Assembly (NCBI RefSeq): GCF_002754475.1
Contig: NZ_PEFL01000001.1
Location: 248,001-312,000 of the forward strand
Reading direction: 5' to 3'
DNA: 64,000 nt
Source of the DNA: Comamonas sp. 26
GTDB taxonomy: Bacteria; Pseudomonadota; Gammaproteobacteria; Burkholderiales; Burkholderiaceae_C
In this document: piece by piece, positions 1-10,243 of the stretch
How positions within the stretch are numbered: the stretch's first letter is position 1
How the letters are laid out: each line of letters opens with the position of its first letter
Made by a program: the position numbers and the translations under genes
The notes under the pieces: generated by a model
Told to the model about the DNA's origin: nothing
Databases searched by the model: none
What the model saw: only the letters and a program-made list of their open reading frames with translations

Positions 1-1
1 T

Positions 2-1594
2 GCGGCAGCGCTGAAGACGCTGCCCAGTCTGCTGGCGGAGCTGACAGCACTGGGTTGCCACGATGTGTCGCTGCTGTCGTATATCGGCGCCGATATGCAC
101 AGGCATCTGACGGCGCAGGGGCGGCTGCAACTGGCGGCCATCGTGCAGGATGCGCCGCTGCCCTGCCGCCTGTCGGTGTGCTTTGGCAATACCGTGCCTT
201 TGCCCCGTTTGTTTGATGGAGCGGACGGCAGCGGGGACTGCGGGGCGGGCGTGGATTTTGTATCCATCACCCCCGATCAGCGTATGCAGGGCTGCTCGTT
301 TCACGACGGAGGTCTGCCCGCGCGCAATGCGCAAGAGATTTTGGCGGGCTGGCAGCATCAGCGCTCGCGTCTGGCGCAGCCCAGCCTGCGCCATGGCTGC
401 GCGGGCCGCAAACGGGCTGGCTTGCTGCACGCGCAGCGCGCCCACTCCGAGCCATCCATACGGGTGTGGCAGGCGTTTTCTGGCAATAACAGTGGCGAAT
501 GCGTGATGGTGGCTAAGTTCGACACCATTAGCGACGCCAACAGCTATCTGGCGCAGCTGCTGCCAGCCTGGAAGCCGGAAGCAGACTATGCACCTGAATG
601 GCAGCAACTCTTTCAGGCGCAGGCCGTGGCCGGGCCGGGGCTGGCCTATGGCGAGATGCCGCGTGACTTGCTGGCCATTGGCCGATCGGTGCTGGCAATG
701 GGTTACGGTCTGGAAGATCAGTTCCCCGAGCTGCGGGCGCTGGCCTGGAAGCAGGGTGCAGCGTCGATGTCCGGTGGCATACACAGCCATGAGGTGACGC
801 TGCTGGCGGCGGTGCGCACCGCCAGTGCCGATGAGGCCCGCAAGCTCGCCGCCGTTGAATGGGCGGATGAATTTCAGGCTCGGCCGTTTATTTATGGCGA
901 TACGCTGTTGCTGGTCATGGGGCTGATGGGGCAAGAGGGCGAGCTGGAGGCCTGCAAACGCAGTCTGGAAGCCTTGGCGGATGGGCGCCCGCTGGCCGTT
1001 GAAGTGCACTCTGACATTGTCAGCAGCGAGAGCATGCTGGAGGTGATGAAGCGATTGGGCGCGCAAATCCACCAGACGCCGAGACTGGTGCTGCAGTTCT
1101 GGGGCGGAGACCCTGCTGTGGCTCAGAAAAAAGCCGCACATTTTGCCCAGAGGGTGACTGAGGCTGAAGTGACGGTGGCTGCTGCCTGTGTGCTGATCTC
1201 AGGCCTGAGCCGGCGCAAGCGGCTTGCGGTGCTGGCGTATCGCCAGGGGGCGACTGTCGGGGCTCTGGATGCTGCCGAGTTGCAGGTGAGTGCGCGGCTC
1301 GTGTTGCCTGAGCTGCCCAAGCAAAAGGGCAAGCGTGCGGTGCAGCCCTTAATTGACATTGAGCTATTGCAGGATGAACTGCGACTAAGTTTGTGGCCCG
1401 GTGTGCCGCTGCAGGTGGAGCAGGGCTACCGAGGCGCAGCCCAGGTGCGTGTGACCAGCACTCAGCCTGAGCGGGTACTGGAGACTTTGAAGCAAGCGGC
1501 GCAAAGACTGGGGGCCACAACCCATTTCTGGGTCAGTGAGCCTCAGGCTCTGGCGATGTCGGTGCGCCGCCTGCTGGCAGAGGTTCGGAAGTAG
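2..1594 (+). CDS. Unrecognised protein, 5' end outside the window
   Basis: The reading frame is open from base 2, so the true start lies upstream of the window; the first in-window start codons are GTG at 65 and ATG at 506. About 530 residues are visible, without signal peptide or membrane segments. The second half is rich in Ala, Leu and Glu, with short helix-like blocks and a Gly-Gly-Ile-His-Ser-His stretch near residue 240, and it ends with a basic tail. I recognise no family and assign no function. Downstream, after 54 bases, the hbd gene converges on it. The ATG at 506 has no Shine-Dalgarno, so I do not split the frame in two. Coding is supported by one long frame and codon use like the neighbours. 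Confidence 0.6.
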   Translation, partial: AAALKTLPSLLAELTALGCHDVSLLSYIGADMHRHLTAQGRLQLAAIVQDAPLPCRLSVCFGNTVPLPRLFDGADGSGDCGAGVDFVSITPDQRMQGCSFHDGGLPARNAQEILAGWQHQRSRLAQPSLRHGCAGRKRAGLLHAQRAHSEPSIRVWQAFSGNNSGECVMVAKFDTISDANSYLAQLLPAWKPEADYAPEWQQLFQAQAVAGPGLAYGEMPRDLLAIGRSVLAMGYGLEDQFPELRALAWKQGAASMSGGIHSHEVTLLAAVRTASADEARKLAAVEWADEFQARPFIYGDTLLLVMGLMGQEGELEACKRSLEALADGRPLAVEVHSDIVSSESMLEVMKRLGAQIHQTPRLVLQFWGGDPAVAQKKAAHFAQRVTEAEVTVAAACVLISGLSRRKRLAVLAYRQGATVGALDAAELQVSARLVLPELPKQKGKRAVQPLIDIELLQDELRLSLWPGVPLQVEQGYRGAAQVRVTSTQPERVLETLKQAAQRLGATTHFWVSEPQALAMSVRRLLAEVRK

Positions 1595-1648
1595 TGTGAG
1601 CGGGCCTTGCTGGCCCCTCGACCTCCTGAGCGTGCCAGTGATCGCAGA

Positions 1649-2497
1649 TCAGTAGGTGTAGACGCCCTGACCGGTCTTGCGGCCCAGACGGCCGGCGGCC
1701 ACCATTTCGCGCAGCAGGAAGCAGGGGCGGTACTTGCTGTCGCCGAATTCCTTGAGGTAGACCTCCATCACGGCCAGGCACACGTCCAGACCAATCATGT
1801 CGGCCAGAGCCAGCGGGCCGATGGGCTGGTTGCAGCCCAGCTTCATGCCTGCGTCTATGTCTTCGGCGCTGGCCGTGCCTTCGCTCAGCACCTGGAAGGC
1901 TTCGTTGATCATGGGCACCAAAATGCGGTTGACCACAAAGCCGGGCGCGTTCTTGACGGTGATCGGTGACTTGCCCAGTGCTTCAGCCATGGCCTTGACC
2001 GCGTCGTGCGTTGCGTCAGAGGTCTGCAGGCCGCGAATGATCTCCACCAGCGCCATCATGGGCACGGGGTTGAAGAAGTGCATGCCGATGAAGCGGTCGG
2101 CGCGCTGCGTGGCGGCGGCCAGCTGGGTGATGGAGATGGACGAGGTGTTGGTGGCCACGATGACTTCGGGGGCGACCAGCGCATCGACCTGCTTGAGGAT
2201 CTTGACCTTGAGCTCGTAGTTCTCGGTGGCGGCTTCGATCACCAGCTGGGCGGACTTCAGGTCGTCGTAGCTGGTCGAGACTTTGATGCGGGACAGCGCT
2301 GCGGCCTTGTCAGCTTCACTGATCTTTTCTTTCTTGATCAGGCGGTCCAGGCTGCCTGCAACGGTAGCCAGACCTTTTTGCACGGCGGCGTCAGAGATGT
2401 CGACCATCACCACATTGATGCCCGACACGGCGCACGCCTGTGCGATGCCGTTGCCCATGGTGCCTGCGCCGATGATGCCTACAGTTTGGATTGCCAT
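1649..2497 (-). CDS. hbd: 3-hydroxybutyryl-CoA dehydrogenase
   Basis: NAD(P)-dependent 3-hydroxyacyl-CoA dehydrogenase of 282 residues, the usual length for the stand-alone enzyme. It interconverts 3-hydroxybutyryl-CoA and acetoacetyl-CoA in the cytoplasm, serving short-chain fatty acid, aromatic or PHB-linked metabolism. The N-terminal Rossmann motif GIIGAGTMGNGIA is clear, MHFFNPVPMM carries the family His, and NAPGFVVNRIL marks the junction to the C-terminal helical domain. The frame extends upstream to 2680, but the start at 2497 is chosen because family similarity begins at MAIQTVGIIG and GGAGAC precedes that ATG. The gene is monocistronic as far as seen and divergent from the GMC oxidoreductase, with 196 bases between the starts. 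Confidence 0.95.
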   Translation of the reverse strand: MAIQTVGIIGAGTMGNGIAQACAVSGINVVMVDISDAAVQKGLATVAGSLDRLIKKEKISEADKAAALSRIKVSTSYDDLKSAQLVIEAATENYELKVKILKQVDALVAPEVIVATNTSSISITQLAAATQRADRFIGMHFFNPVPMMALVEIIRGLQTSDATHDAVKAMAEALGKSPITVKNAPGFVVNRILVPMINEAFQVLSEGTASAEDIDAGMKLGCNQPIGPLALADMIGLDVCLAVMEVYLKEFGDSKYRPCFLLREMVAAGRLGRKTGQGVYTY

Positions 2498-2693
2498 AAT
2501 TTTTGTCTCCATTCGGATAAGTGCGATTGAACGGGAAAATGGTATCCCGGTTCTGAGCGGGTTTGGCCCTAGTCGGGCATCTGTGGCGTGATATGCACCT
2601 GCAGGGGCTGAAAAATTTCCGCACGACCGTGTTATTGCGCATTCCAGCGCTGGGGCAGATTCTCCAGAATGAGCGCTCAAAGCGGGAGGCTCT

Positions 2694-4283
2694 ATGCGCG
2701 ACTATGTGGTGATCGGCGGCGGCTCGGCAGGTTCGGTACTGGCGGCACGCCTGAGTGAAAATCCGGCTGTCAGCGTTACGCTGCTGGAGGCTGGGGGCGA
2801 AGACAAAAGTGTGCTGATTCACTGTCCTGCCGGGCTGGCGCTGGTCGCCAAGCAAAAAACGCTGAACTGGGCCATGGAGACCGTGCCTCAGCCCGGACTG
2901 AATGGTCGCAAGGGCTACCAGCCGCGCGGCAAGGTGCTGGGGGGCTCCAGCTCCGTCAATGCCATGATTTATTCGCGTGGCCAGCCTGCGGACTATGAAT
3001 ATTGGAGCACTCAGGGTAATACCGGCTGGGGCTGGAGCGATGTTTTGCCTTATTTTCAGAAGTCCGAATGCAACACGCGTGGCGCGGATGCGCTGCATGG
3101 CGGCAGCGGCCCACTGCATGTGTCCGACCTGCGTGACCCCAATCCGCTGGCGCAGGCCTTTGTGCGCGCAGGCGTGCAGGCAGGCCATGCGCACAACAGC
3201 GATTTCAACGGGCTCAATCAGGAAGGCGTAGGCCTGTATCAGGTCACGCACCACAACGGCGAGCGCTGCAGCGCGGCCAAGGCGTATCTGACGCCGGTGC
3301 GCGGCAGGCCCAATCTGCAAGTCATCACCGGTGCGCAGGTGCTGCGGGTGCTGATGGAGGGGCGCAAGGCGGTAGGCGTGGAGTATGTGCAGGGCGGACA
3401 GGTGCAGCAGCTGCGTTGCAACCGCGAGGTCTTGCTGTGCGCTGGCGCGCTGCAGTCACCGCAGCTGCTCATGCTTTCTGGCATTGGGCCGGGCGAGCAT
3501 TTGCAGCAGATGGGAATTGAGGTGGCACATGATCTGCCTGGCGTGGGCGAGCATCTGCATGATCACCCGGATGTGGTACAGGTGGTGAATGGCTCGCAGC
3601 TGACGGACAGCTTTGGTATCTCGCTGACAGGTCTCAAAAACGTCTGGCAGGGCGTGAGCCGCTGGCGCAATGAGCGCAGAGGCATGCTGACCAGCAATTT
3701 TGCGGAGGCGGGCGGTTTTATCCGCAGTCAGCCACAAGCGGTGACCCCTGATCTGCAGCTGCATTTTGTGGTCGGCAAGCTGCTGGACCACGGGCGCAAG
3801 ACGGTGCTGGGTCACGGCTACTCCTGTCATGTTTGTATCTTGCAACCCAAGAGCCGAGGGCGGGTGAGGCTGGCGGCGAATGAGGCGCGGACCTTGCCGT
3901 TGATAGACCCCGCCTTCTTTGCCAATGCCGACGACATGCAGCGCATGGTGCGCGGCGTGCATCGCATGCGTGATATTCTGAGTCAGCCGGCGCTGGCTGG
4001 GCTGGGTGGGAATGAGCTGGAGCATTCAGCGCAGGCGCGCAGCGATGCGGAGATTGAGCAGTTCATCCGCAGCTACGGCGACACCATCTACCACCCCGTA
4101 GGAAGCTGTCGCATGGGGCCGGGGCCGCTGGATGTCGTGGATGCCCAGTTGCGCGTGCATGGCGTCCAGGGGCTGCGAGTGATCGATGCCTCCATCATGC
4201 CGCGTATTGTGAGCGGTAATACCAATGCGCCCACCATCATGATTGCCGAGAAGGCGGCGGACTTGATCAAATTGACGGCGTAG
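2694..4283 (+). CDS. GMC-family FAD-dependent alcohol dehydrogenase
   Basis: Glucose-methanol-choline oxidoreductase of 529 residues, related to choline dehydrogenase and AlkJ-type alcohol dehydrogenases. It probably oxidises an alcohol to an aldehyde with FAD. Visible: the FAD Rossmann motif at residues 4-20 ([20 protein letters not shown]), the GMC signature around 82-92 ([15 protein letters not shown]), the second signature near 250 ([16 protein letters not shown]), and the C-terminal catalytic region with [10 protein letters not shown] and [20 protein letters not shown] precedes the ATG with good spacing. Its 3' end overlaps the convergent GGDEF-like gene by 17 bases. The substrate cannot be read from sequence. 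Confidence 0.93.
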   Translation: MRDYVVIGGGSAGSVLAARLSENPAVSVTLLEAGGEDKSVLIHCPAGLALVAKQKTLNWAMETVPQPGLNGRKGYQPRGKVLGGSSSVNAMIYSRGQPADYEYWSTQGNTGWGWSDVLPYFQKSECNTRGADALHGGSGPLHVSDLRDPNPLAQAFVRAGVQAGHAHNSDFNGLNQEGVGLYQVTHHNGERCSAAKAYLTPVRGRPNLQVITGAQVLRVLMEGRKAVGVEYVQGGQVQQLRCNREVLLCAGALQSPQLLMLSGIGPGEHLQQMGIEVAHDLPGVGEHLHDHPDVVQVVNGSQLTDSFGISLTGLKNVWQGVSRWRNERRGMLTSNFAEAGGFIRSQPQAVTPDLQLHFVVGKLLDHGRKTVLGHGYSCHVCILQPKSRGRVRLAANEARTLPLIDPAFFANADDMQRMVRGVHRMRDILSQPALAGLGGNELEHSAQARSDAEIEQFIRSYGDTIYHPVGSCRMGPGPLDVVDAQLRVHGVQGLRVIDASIMPRIVSGNTNAPTIMIAEKAADLIKLTA

Positions 4284-5520
4284 TGGGCGATTTAAACGGA
4301 CGTTCAAGCCCCGGAGGACAGAGTTGACTCTTCCCCGTCTTGAGACGGGGGGGCAGGGTGATGAATTCAGTGCGTCCGCGCCCCAGTTTTTTGGCCTGCT
4401 GCAAGGCGATGTCTGCCTGCTTGGTTAGCTCTTCCAGCTTCAGACCTTCCCATGCGCTGGGGGCAAGTGCGCAGCCGGCACTGAAGTCTAGATCGACCTG
4501 CAGCTCATACTGAGCACCCATCTGAATGGCTGACTTGATACGGGTGAGCAGTGCGCGTGCCCCTATCAGGTCTGCATGAACCATCAGGCAGAAAGACTCG
4601 CCTTGCCAGCGAGCGACTACCTCGTCGCCACGCATCTGTTTTTTCAGTGCGCGAGACATCAACTGCAGGGCTTCATCACCAGTTTGATACCCATGACGCT
4701 TGTTGACGCGGGAGAAATGATCCATGTCGATCAGAATCACCGCCAGAGGCAGATTTTCGCGCAGTGAGCGGTGGAGCATGAAGCGTGCCTGGCCCTTGAT
4801 CGCCTGGCGCAACGGCAAGCCTGTCAAATTGTCTTCGGGTGCATCGGCCTGCTGCAGGCGCAGTTCTTCATCACGGCAGGCCATCAGTATCGACACGAAA
4901 CACAGGCCGCTGAAGACTGGCATTAACCAATACAGCGTGCTGTGTGTACTGGGTTCCGTCGCAAAGCTGATCAGCCACGAGGCATGCAGTGCGGAGTAAG
5001 CATTGGTTATCAGGTTCAGTGCAATGCACAGACCAGCACCAAAGAAAAGATAGCGCCACGCTTTGGCAACCTTGGTACGGGGGTAGAGAGCCATGCTGAT
5101 CACGGCAATGAGACTCAGGCCATAACCGATGTCGAACCATACCACCTGGTAAGGCTTGCTTTGAATCAGCGCCATGACACCTGCCAGCGTCAGGATGCAC
5201 AAGACAGGCAAAGCCATGGTGAGTGCTTTGCAGCGTTGTCCTAACCAGCCTTTCATTGCCTTGTGCAATTGCCATAGAGCACCCAGTGAGGCGGCCGTTG
5301 CGGATGTAGACAGCAGTGCATTCCAGCCAAAGGTAGCGACTTGCCCCGCGCCGAATATGAGCAGCCAAGAGAGCCCCTGCAGCAACAGAAATTGTTGAGC
5401 ATTGCGGGCGGGGCGGCTCATTTTCTGGCTTTGGCCCATGAACCATGGCAGGGCAAAGGCGATCGTCATGAGATTCACGGCCACCATGAGAGCCATGGAA
5501 AACTGATCTACATCGTGCAT
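4267..5520 (-). CDS. Membrane protein with degenerate GGDEF domain
   Basis: 417-residue protein. The N-terminal ~210 residues hold about six or seven hydrophobic segments, followed by a GGDEF-type domain (about 228-395) that starts [10 protein letters not shown] and contains the metal-site stretch [11 protein letters not shown]. The signature motif, normally W-G-G-E-E-F, reads W305-Q-G-E-S-F310, so diguanylate cyclase activity is unlikely; a sensing or regulatory role is inferred. It starts 8 bases after the amn stop without a Shine-Dalgarno, which suggests translational coupling as the last gene of a PAS-GGDEF-EAL/amn unit. Its end overlaps the convergent GMC gene. The call is firm at domain level; the activity is uncertain. 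Confidence 0.88.
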   Translation of the reverse strand: MHDVDQFSMALMVAVNLMTIAFALPWFMGQSQKMSRPARNAQQFLLLQGLSWLLIFGAGQVATFGWNALLSTSATAASLGALWQLHKAMKGWLGQRCKALTMALPVLCILTLAGVMALIQSKPYQVVWFDIGYGLSLIAVISMALYPRTKVAKAWRYLFFGAGLCIALNLITNAYSALHASWLISFATEPSTHSTLYWLMPVFSGLCFVSILMACRDEELRLQQADAPEDNLTGLPLRQAIKGQARFMLHRSLRENLPLAVILIDMDHFSRVNKRHGYQTGDEALQLMSRALKKQMRGDEVVARWQGESFCLMVHADLIGARALLTRIKSAIQMGAQYELQVDLDFSAGCALAPSAWEGLKLEELTKQADIALQQAKKLGRGRTEFITLPPRLKTGKSQLCPPGLERPFKSPTTPSI

Positions 5521-5528
5521 GAAGGCGA

Positions 5529-7022
5529 TTATTGGAAGGCCACTTCGTCAAAGCTGCGTAGTTTGCGACTATGCAGTCGATCGGAGCCACCTTCTCGCAG
5601 AATCTCTACTGCACGCATGCCGATGCGCAGGTGCTGATCAACGCGTTCGCGGTAAAAATGATTGGCCATGCCGGGCAGCTTGATTTCGCCATGCAGCGGC
5701 TTGTCGCTCACGCACAGCAAGGTACCGTAGGGCACGCGGAAGCGGAAACCATTGGCGGCAATGGTGGCCGACTCCATGTCCAGCGCCACGGCGCGGCTCT
5801 GGCTGAAGCGGCGCTGGGGCAGGTTGTCAGGCAGCAGCTCCCAGTTGCGGTTGTCGGTGCTGGCCACGGTGCCGGTGCGCATGATGCGCTTGAGGTCGGG
5901 GCGCTCCATCTGTGTGACATCCGCCACGGCCTGCTGCAGGGCGACCTGAATTTCGGCCAGAGCCGGAATCGGTACCCACAGCGGCAGCTCTTCGTCCAGC
6001 ACATGGTCCTCGCGCACATAGGCGTGGGCTAACACATAGTCGCCCAGTTGCTGGCTGTTGCGCAGGCCTGCGCAGTGGCCCAGCATCATCCATGCATGGG
6101 GGCGCAGCACGGCGATGTGATCGGTAATGGTTTTGGCATTGGCCGGGCCTACGCCGATGTTGACCATGGTGATGCCGCTGTTGTCGGCGCGCACCAAGTG
6201 GTAGCCGGGCATTTGCGGCAGGCGGGGCGGTGCGGTTCCCAGCTCGTCCACGGCTTCGGCAGGCAGGCCTTTGCGGCGCGTGATGACGTTGCCGGGCTCG
6301 ACAAAGGCGATGTAGTCGCTGTCCTCATTGGCCATCTCGGCATGGCCCAGACGGATGAATTCGTCGATATAGAACTGGTAGTTGGTGAACAGCACAAAGT
6401 TCTGGAACCACTCGGGTGCCGTACCTGTGTAGTGGCGCAGGCGGTGCAACGAGTAATCCACACGCGGAGCGGTAAACAGCGATAGCGGCAGGGCCTCGCC
6501 CGGATGGGGGCGCCAGGTGCCGTTGGCAATGCCGTCATCCATCGATTCCAGATCAGGCAGATCAAACACATCGCGCATCAGCATGCGGCGCTCGGGTGAG
6601 AGGGAGCCTTCGATATGGTCGTTATCGGCAAACGAGAAATGAATCGGGATGGGCTTGTCGCTCAGGCCAACCTCGATAGCTACCTGGTGATGCAGGATGA
6701 GCAGACGCAGCTGCTCGCCGAAGTAGCTGGCGAAGAGATCGGGTCGGGTCAGCGTGGCTTCATAGGTGCCGGGGCCTTCCACAAAGCCATAGGTCAGTTT
6801 GGTGTCGGCGTGGGCCACGGTGGTGGTCTTGATGCGCACAAACGGGTAATAGGCGTGGACCGGCGCTGCAGGCGTTTCACCCGCCACAAAGCGCTGCATG
6901 GCGGCGCGCAGATGATCGATTTGCTCTCGGTACAACTGCTGCACATGAGCCAGAGCCTGGGGTGCATCGGTATGAAACATGCTGCTGCTTTTATGGGAGG
7001 GAGTCGATGTATTGATGGCCAT
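5529..7022 (-). CDS. amn: AMP nucleosidase
   Basis: About 497 residues. AMP nucleosidase hydrolyses AMP to adenine and ribose 5-phosphate and controls the cytoplasmic adenylate pool. The N-terminal half (DAPQALAHVQQLYREQIDHL through YYPFVRI and YGFVEGPGTYEAT) matches the regulatory domain of the family; the C-terminal half is a nucleoside-phosphorylase-like fold with GITMVNIGVGPANAKTITDH and the active-site region VALDMESATIAANGFRFRVPYGTLLCVSDKP. Start choice is uncertain: GTG/ATG options lie at 7067 (overlapping the upstream gene), 7022 and 6980, none with a strong Shine-Dalgarno. I use 7022, which lies 5 bases after the upstream stop. It is sandwiched between two c-di-GMP-type proteins on the same strand. 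Confidence 0.93.
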   Translation of the reverse strand: MAINTSTPSHKSSSMFHTDAPQALAHVQQLYREQIDHLRAAMQRFVAGETPAAPVHAYYPFVRIKTTTVAHADTKLTYGFVEGPGTYEATLTRPDLFASYFGEQLRLLILHHQVAIEVGLSDKPIPIHFSFADNDHIEGSLSPERRMLMRDVFDLPDLESMDDGIANGTWRPHPGEALPLSLFTAPRVDYSLHRLRHYTGTAPEWFQNFVLFTNYQFYIDEFIRLGHAEMANEDSDYIAFVEPGNVITRRKGLPAEAVDELGTAPPRLPQMPGYHLVRADNSGITMVNIGVGPANAKTITDHIAVLRPHAWMMLGHCAGLRNSQQLGDYVLAHAYVREDHVLDEELPLWVPIPALAEIQVALQQAVADVTQMERPDLKRIMRTGTVASTDNRNWELLPDNLPQRRFSQSRAVALDMESATIAANGFRFRVPYGTLLCVSDKPLHGEIKLPGMANHFYRERVDQHLRIGMRAVEILREGGSDRLHSRKLRSFDEVAFQ

Positions 7023-7027
7023 GGGTG

Positions 7028-9106
7028 CTATTGTCTTTGTAGCATTTGACACTGCTGCGACATCCATGCGGCTGCACGATCAGCAGGCATTGGCGCAGAC
7101 ACCAGAAACCCCTGCATCATGGCACAGCCCATCTGACGGAGCATGTGCAATTGTTCGGGGCTTTCTACGCCTTCTGCCAGAATTTCGAGATGCAGGCTTT
7201 GGCCCATCTGCACGATGGCGTTGACGATGGCGGCTGCATCGGGGTTGTGGGGCAGGTCGGAGACGAAGGATCGGTCGATCTTGAGCCGGTCTATGGGGTG
7301 CTTGCGCAGATAGGCCAGCGATGAGTAGCCAGTGCCAAAGTCATCAATCGCCAGCCCCACGCCCAGTGACTTGAGCGCATGCAGAGTCTGCTGCATATGC
7401 GTGCCCGACAGCATGAGCGTGGTCTCGGTGATCTCGATATGCAAATAGCGAGCGTCCAGTCCCGTATCGTCCAGCACCTGTGCCACCTCCTGCACCACAT
7501 CACGCTGGCGGAACTCTTGAGCGGACAGGTTGACCGCCACAGGAACGGGTGGATAGCCGTCATTCTGCCAAGTCTTGGCCTGACGGCAAGCCTGGTTGAG
7601 TACCCAGCGGTCAACCGCCGCAATCAGGCCCCGGTTCTCGGCAAAGCCAATGAATTCATTGGGCGAAACCAGACCTCGGTGCGGGTGCTTCCAGCGCACC
7701 AGCGCTTCAAAGCCCGCCAGCTTGCCACTGTGTATCAAGGTTTGCGGCTGGTAGTGCAGCTCAAACTCGCCTCTCTCAACGGCATTGCGCAGCATTTGCT
7801 CCTGCATCAGCATGCGCGTTGCTCGCCCTTCCAGCGCGGGGGTGTAGAACTGCGTGAAGCTACGGCCACGGGTCTTGGCCATTTGCAGAGCGGCTTCGGC
7901 ATTGCTCAGCAGTGCCTCTGGGCATTGGCCGTCATTGGGGTACATGGCAATACCTACGCTCAGCGAGACGTTCAGTTGCGTGCCTTCGACCTGATAGGGA
8001 GCCTCCACCGGCGTTCGCAGCTGAGCCACCAGCGCCTCGGTCTCCAGCAGACTGGGGTTGTTGGGCAGCACGATGACAAAGTCATCGCCGCCGACGCGGG
8101 CCACGATATCCTGTGGGCGCAGGGCTGATTGAATGCGCTGAGCCATTTCGCACAGCAGCAAGTCGCCCGCGCGATGGCTGAGTGAGTCGTTGACGAATTT
8201 GAACTGATCCAGATCCAGCGACAGTACGGCCAGCCGTGATTGCTGACCTGCGGCCTTGGCAATCGCATCGCTCAGCAAATGGTTCAGGCGTGCCCGGTTG
8301 GGCAGATGCGTCAGCAAATCATGCTGGGCCAGAAAATCAAGGCGCTGGCGGGTTTGCAGCCTGTCGGTCATATCGCGCAGAACGACGATGCGGTGGCTGT
8401 CGTTCTCGCCAGGCATGGTCTTGGCCTCGACCTCTACGGGAATATGCAGGCCGCTTTTGTGCACGGCAACGGATTCGTGGCGGTCTTCGCTCTCGCTGCG
8501 CAAGTTTTTCAGGGCGCGCAGGCGGACTTCCGGGCTCACGTAATCAAGAATGGCGGTGCCGCGCAGTTCGTTGATGGTGTAGCCGACCAGGCGCGACAGG
8601 GCGTCATTGCCATCTATGATGATGCCGTCGCGGTGCAGCACGATGGCTTCGGTGGTGATGGCGGCAAACTTGCGCATCCGTTCTTCGTTGTCACGTATTT
8701 GCTGGGTTACCTGATGGTGGTGACTCACATCGGTCATCAGTGCCACCAGCCCCTTGAGCACGCCATTTTCTTCATGAGGGCGAAGCACAGCCTCAATATG
8801 CTGAACCTTGCCGATTTCATTCTTGAACTGGCGTGTGTAGCGCATGGTCTGAGCGTTGTCCACTGAGACAGGGTCGAGATACGGTTCTATCTGCGCCCAG
8901 ACCAGCTCTCCCATAATCTCCTGCACATCAAGACCGACAATGCTTTGCGGCGTGTGGCCAAAGTGTTCGGCATAGTGGGTATTGGCAAAGCGGCAGGTGC
9001 GGGTGTCGGCGTCGAAATAAGCCAGCATGGCCGGTGCCGTATCTGCGACCAGCCTCACAATGGCATCCACATCTCTCGATGGCTGAGCTATGAATTCGTC
9101 AGGCAT
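7028..9106 (-). CDS. PAS-PAS-GGDEF-EAL c-di-GMP protein
   Basis: 692 residues from the ATG at 9106, which is preceded by GGGAGGCGC; the open frame continues upstream to 9181. It contains two PAS-like sensor domains (about 15-130 and 140-255), a GGDEF domain with GGDDF at 339-343, and an EAL domain with EALVRW at 466-471, NLSAQEF, EITE, DDFGTGYSSL, KIDRSF and EGVES. Both catalytic signatures look intact, so it may make and/or break cyclic di-GMP; in such tandem proteins one activity often dominates. No membrane segment is seen, so sensing is probably cytoplasmic. It heads a leftward unit with amn and the degenerate GGDEF gene. A TATATAAA stretch lies about 30 bases upstream of the start. Confidence 0.93.
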   Translation of the reverse strand: MPDEFIAQPSRDVDAIVRLVADTAPAMLAYFDADTRTCRFANTHYAEHFGHTPQSIVGLDVQEIMGELVWAQIEPYLDPVSVDNAQTMRYTRQFKNEIGKVQHIEAVLRPHEENGVLKGLVALMTDVSHHHQVTQQIRDNEERMRKFAAITTEAIVLHRDGIIIDGNDALSRLVGYTINELRGTAILDYVSPEVRLRALKNLRSESEDRHESVAVHKSGLHIPVEVEAKTMPGENDSHRIVVLRDMTDRLQTRQRLDFLAQHDLLTHLPNRARLNHLLSDAIAKAAGQQSRLAVLSLDLDQFKFVNDSLSHRAGDLLLCEMAQRIQSALRPQDIVARVGGDDFVIVLPNNPSLLETEALVAQLRTPVEAPYQVEGTQLNVSLSVGIAMYPNDGQCPEALLSNAEAALQMAKTRGRSFTQFYTPALEGRATRMLMQEQMLRNAVERGEFELHYQPQTLIHSGKLAGFEALVRWKHPHRGLVSPNEFIGFAENRGLIAAVDRWVLNQACRQAKTWQNDGYPPVPVAVNLSAQEFRQRDVVQEVAQVLDDTGLDARYLHIEITETTLMLSGTHMQQTLHALKSLGVGLAIDDFGTGYSSLAYLRKHPIDRLKIDRSFVSDLPHNPDAAAIVNAIVQMGQSLHLEILAEGVESPEQLHMLRQMGCAMMQGFLVSAPMPADRAAAWMSQQCQMLQRQ

Positions 9107-9256
9107 GCGCCTCCCTCGTTTTTGGGAGTGTTTATATAGGAATCGCTTCGGCCCCGGTGGATTTTGGTTTCCCATAGGCAACGATTCTTGATTTTGCCAA
9201 CACCATTGCTTAGGTCTTTTGGTTTAAGTCACACCTCCTGCTAGCAGCTTAAGAAC

Positions 9257-10243
9257 ATGAACAACTCCAAAGCATCCACAACGTCCCAATGGCTGCAGCC
9301 GCAAAACCTGCTGAAAATCTCTGTGGTGGTCGCGCTGCTGACCATTGTTTTGAAAACGCTGGCTTGGTGGCTGACCGGCTCTGTCGGTTTGCTGTCGGAT
9401 GCTCTGGAATCCTTTGTGAACCTGGCAGGAGCCATGTTCGCCCTGACCATGGTCACGGTTGCCAAGCGTCCGGCGGATACCGAACACCCCTATGGTCATC
9501 ACAAGGCCGAGTATTTCTCGGCCGGCTTTGAGGGCGTGCTGGTCATAGGCGCCAGCCTGGCGATTGCCTGGGCCGCGTTGTCGCGGCTGTGGAATCCACA
9601 GCCATTGGAGCAGCTGAGTTGGGGTTTGCTGCTTTCGCTGCTCAGCACGCTCTTTAACGGCCTGCTGGCCTGGGTCATGCTGCGCTCGTCGCGAAAATTT
9701 CGCTCCATGGCGCTGGCGGGGGATGCCAAGCATCTGCTGACCGATGTCTGGACCTCGGTGGGCGTGGTCATTGGACTGCTGGCGGCCGCATGGACGGGGT
9801 GGCTGTGGGTCGATGCGTTGGTCGCATTGGCTGTCGCCATCCATATCTGTATTCAAGGCATGCAACTGGTCTGGCAGTCCTCGCAAGGCTTGATGGATCA
9901 GGCGCTGAATGCGCCTCAGCGCCTCAAGATCGATGCACTTCTGGACGGCTACGCCAAGCGCAGCGAGGGGGTGAGCTTTGACAATATTTACAGCCGCCAG
10001 GCGGGCGAGCGCAGCTTTGTGGACTTTCACATGCATGTTCCCGGCCAGTGGAGCGTGCAGCGCGCGGCACAATTGCGCACTGAAATTGAAGCTGCGCTGC
10101 TGCAGGCCATTCCGGGCCTGTACGCCCGGATTGAAGTGCTGCCCATGGGCATGAACACCGTCAGTGAAGTGGCGGATGGTGACGCTGGCTTTGAAGCTGG
10201 GCAAGAAGCAACAGGCGCGGCACAGGAAGGTTCCCGAGGATGA
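9257..10243 (+). CDS. Cation diffusion facilitator (divalent metal exporter)
   Basis: 328-residue CDF transporter that probably exports Zn2+, Fe2+ or a similar divalent ion across the inner membrane by proton antiport. There are six membrane segments: the TM2 metal site reads [11 protein letters not shown] (Asp48), the TM5 site [11 protein letters not shown] has the HxxxD pattern common in zinc transporters, and the [12 protein letters not shown] loop is typical of the family. The cytoplasmic C-terminal domain holds [11 protein letters not shown]. The last four bases overlap the dtd start (ATGA), indicating co-translation. Shine-Dalgarno is weak. No metal-responsive regulator is adjacent. Confidence 0.92.
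   Translation: MNNSKASTTSQWLQPQNLLKISVVVALLTIVLKTLAWWLTGSVGLLSDALESFVNLAGAMFALTMVTVAKRPADTEHPYGHHKAEYFSAGFEGVLVIGASLAIAWAALSRLWNPQPLEQLSWGLLLSLLSTLFNGLLAWVMLRSSRKFRSMALAGDAKHLLTDVWTSVGVVIGLLAAAWTGWLWVDALVALAVAIHICIQGMQLVWQSSQGLMDQALNAPQRLKIDALLDGYAKRSEGVSFDNIYSRQAGERSFVDFHMHVPGQWSVQRAAQLRTEIEAALLQAIPGLYARIEVLPMGMNTVSEVADGDAGFEAGQEATGAAQEGSRG

Noticed and set aside
5529..7067. AMP nucleosidase start at 7067
   Set aside because: It would overlap the upstream gene by 40 bases without a ribosome site, and the extra residues are not family-like.
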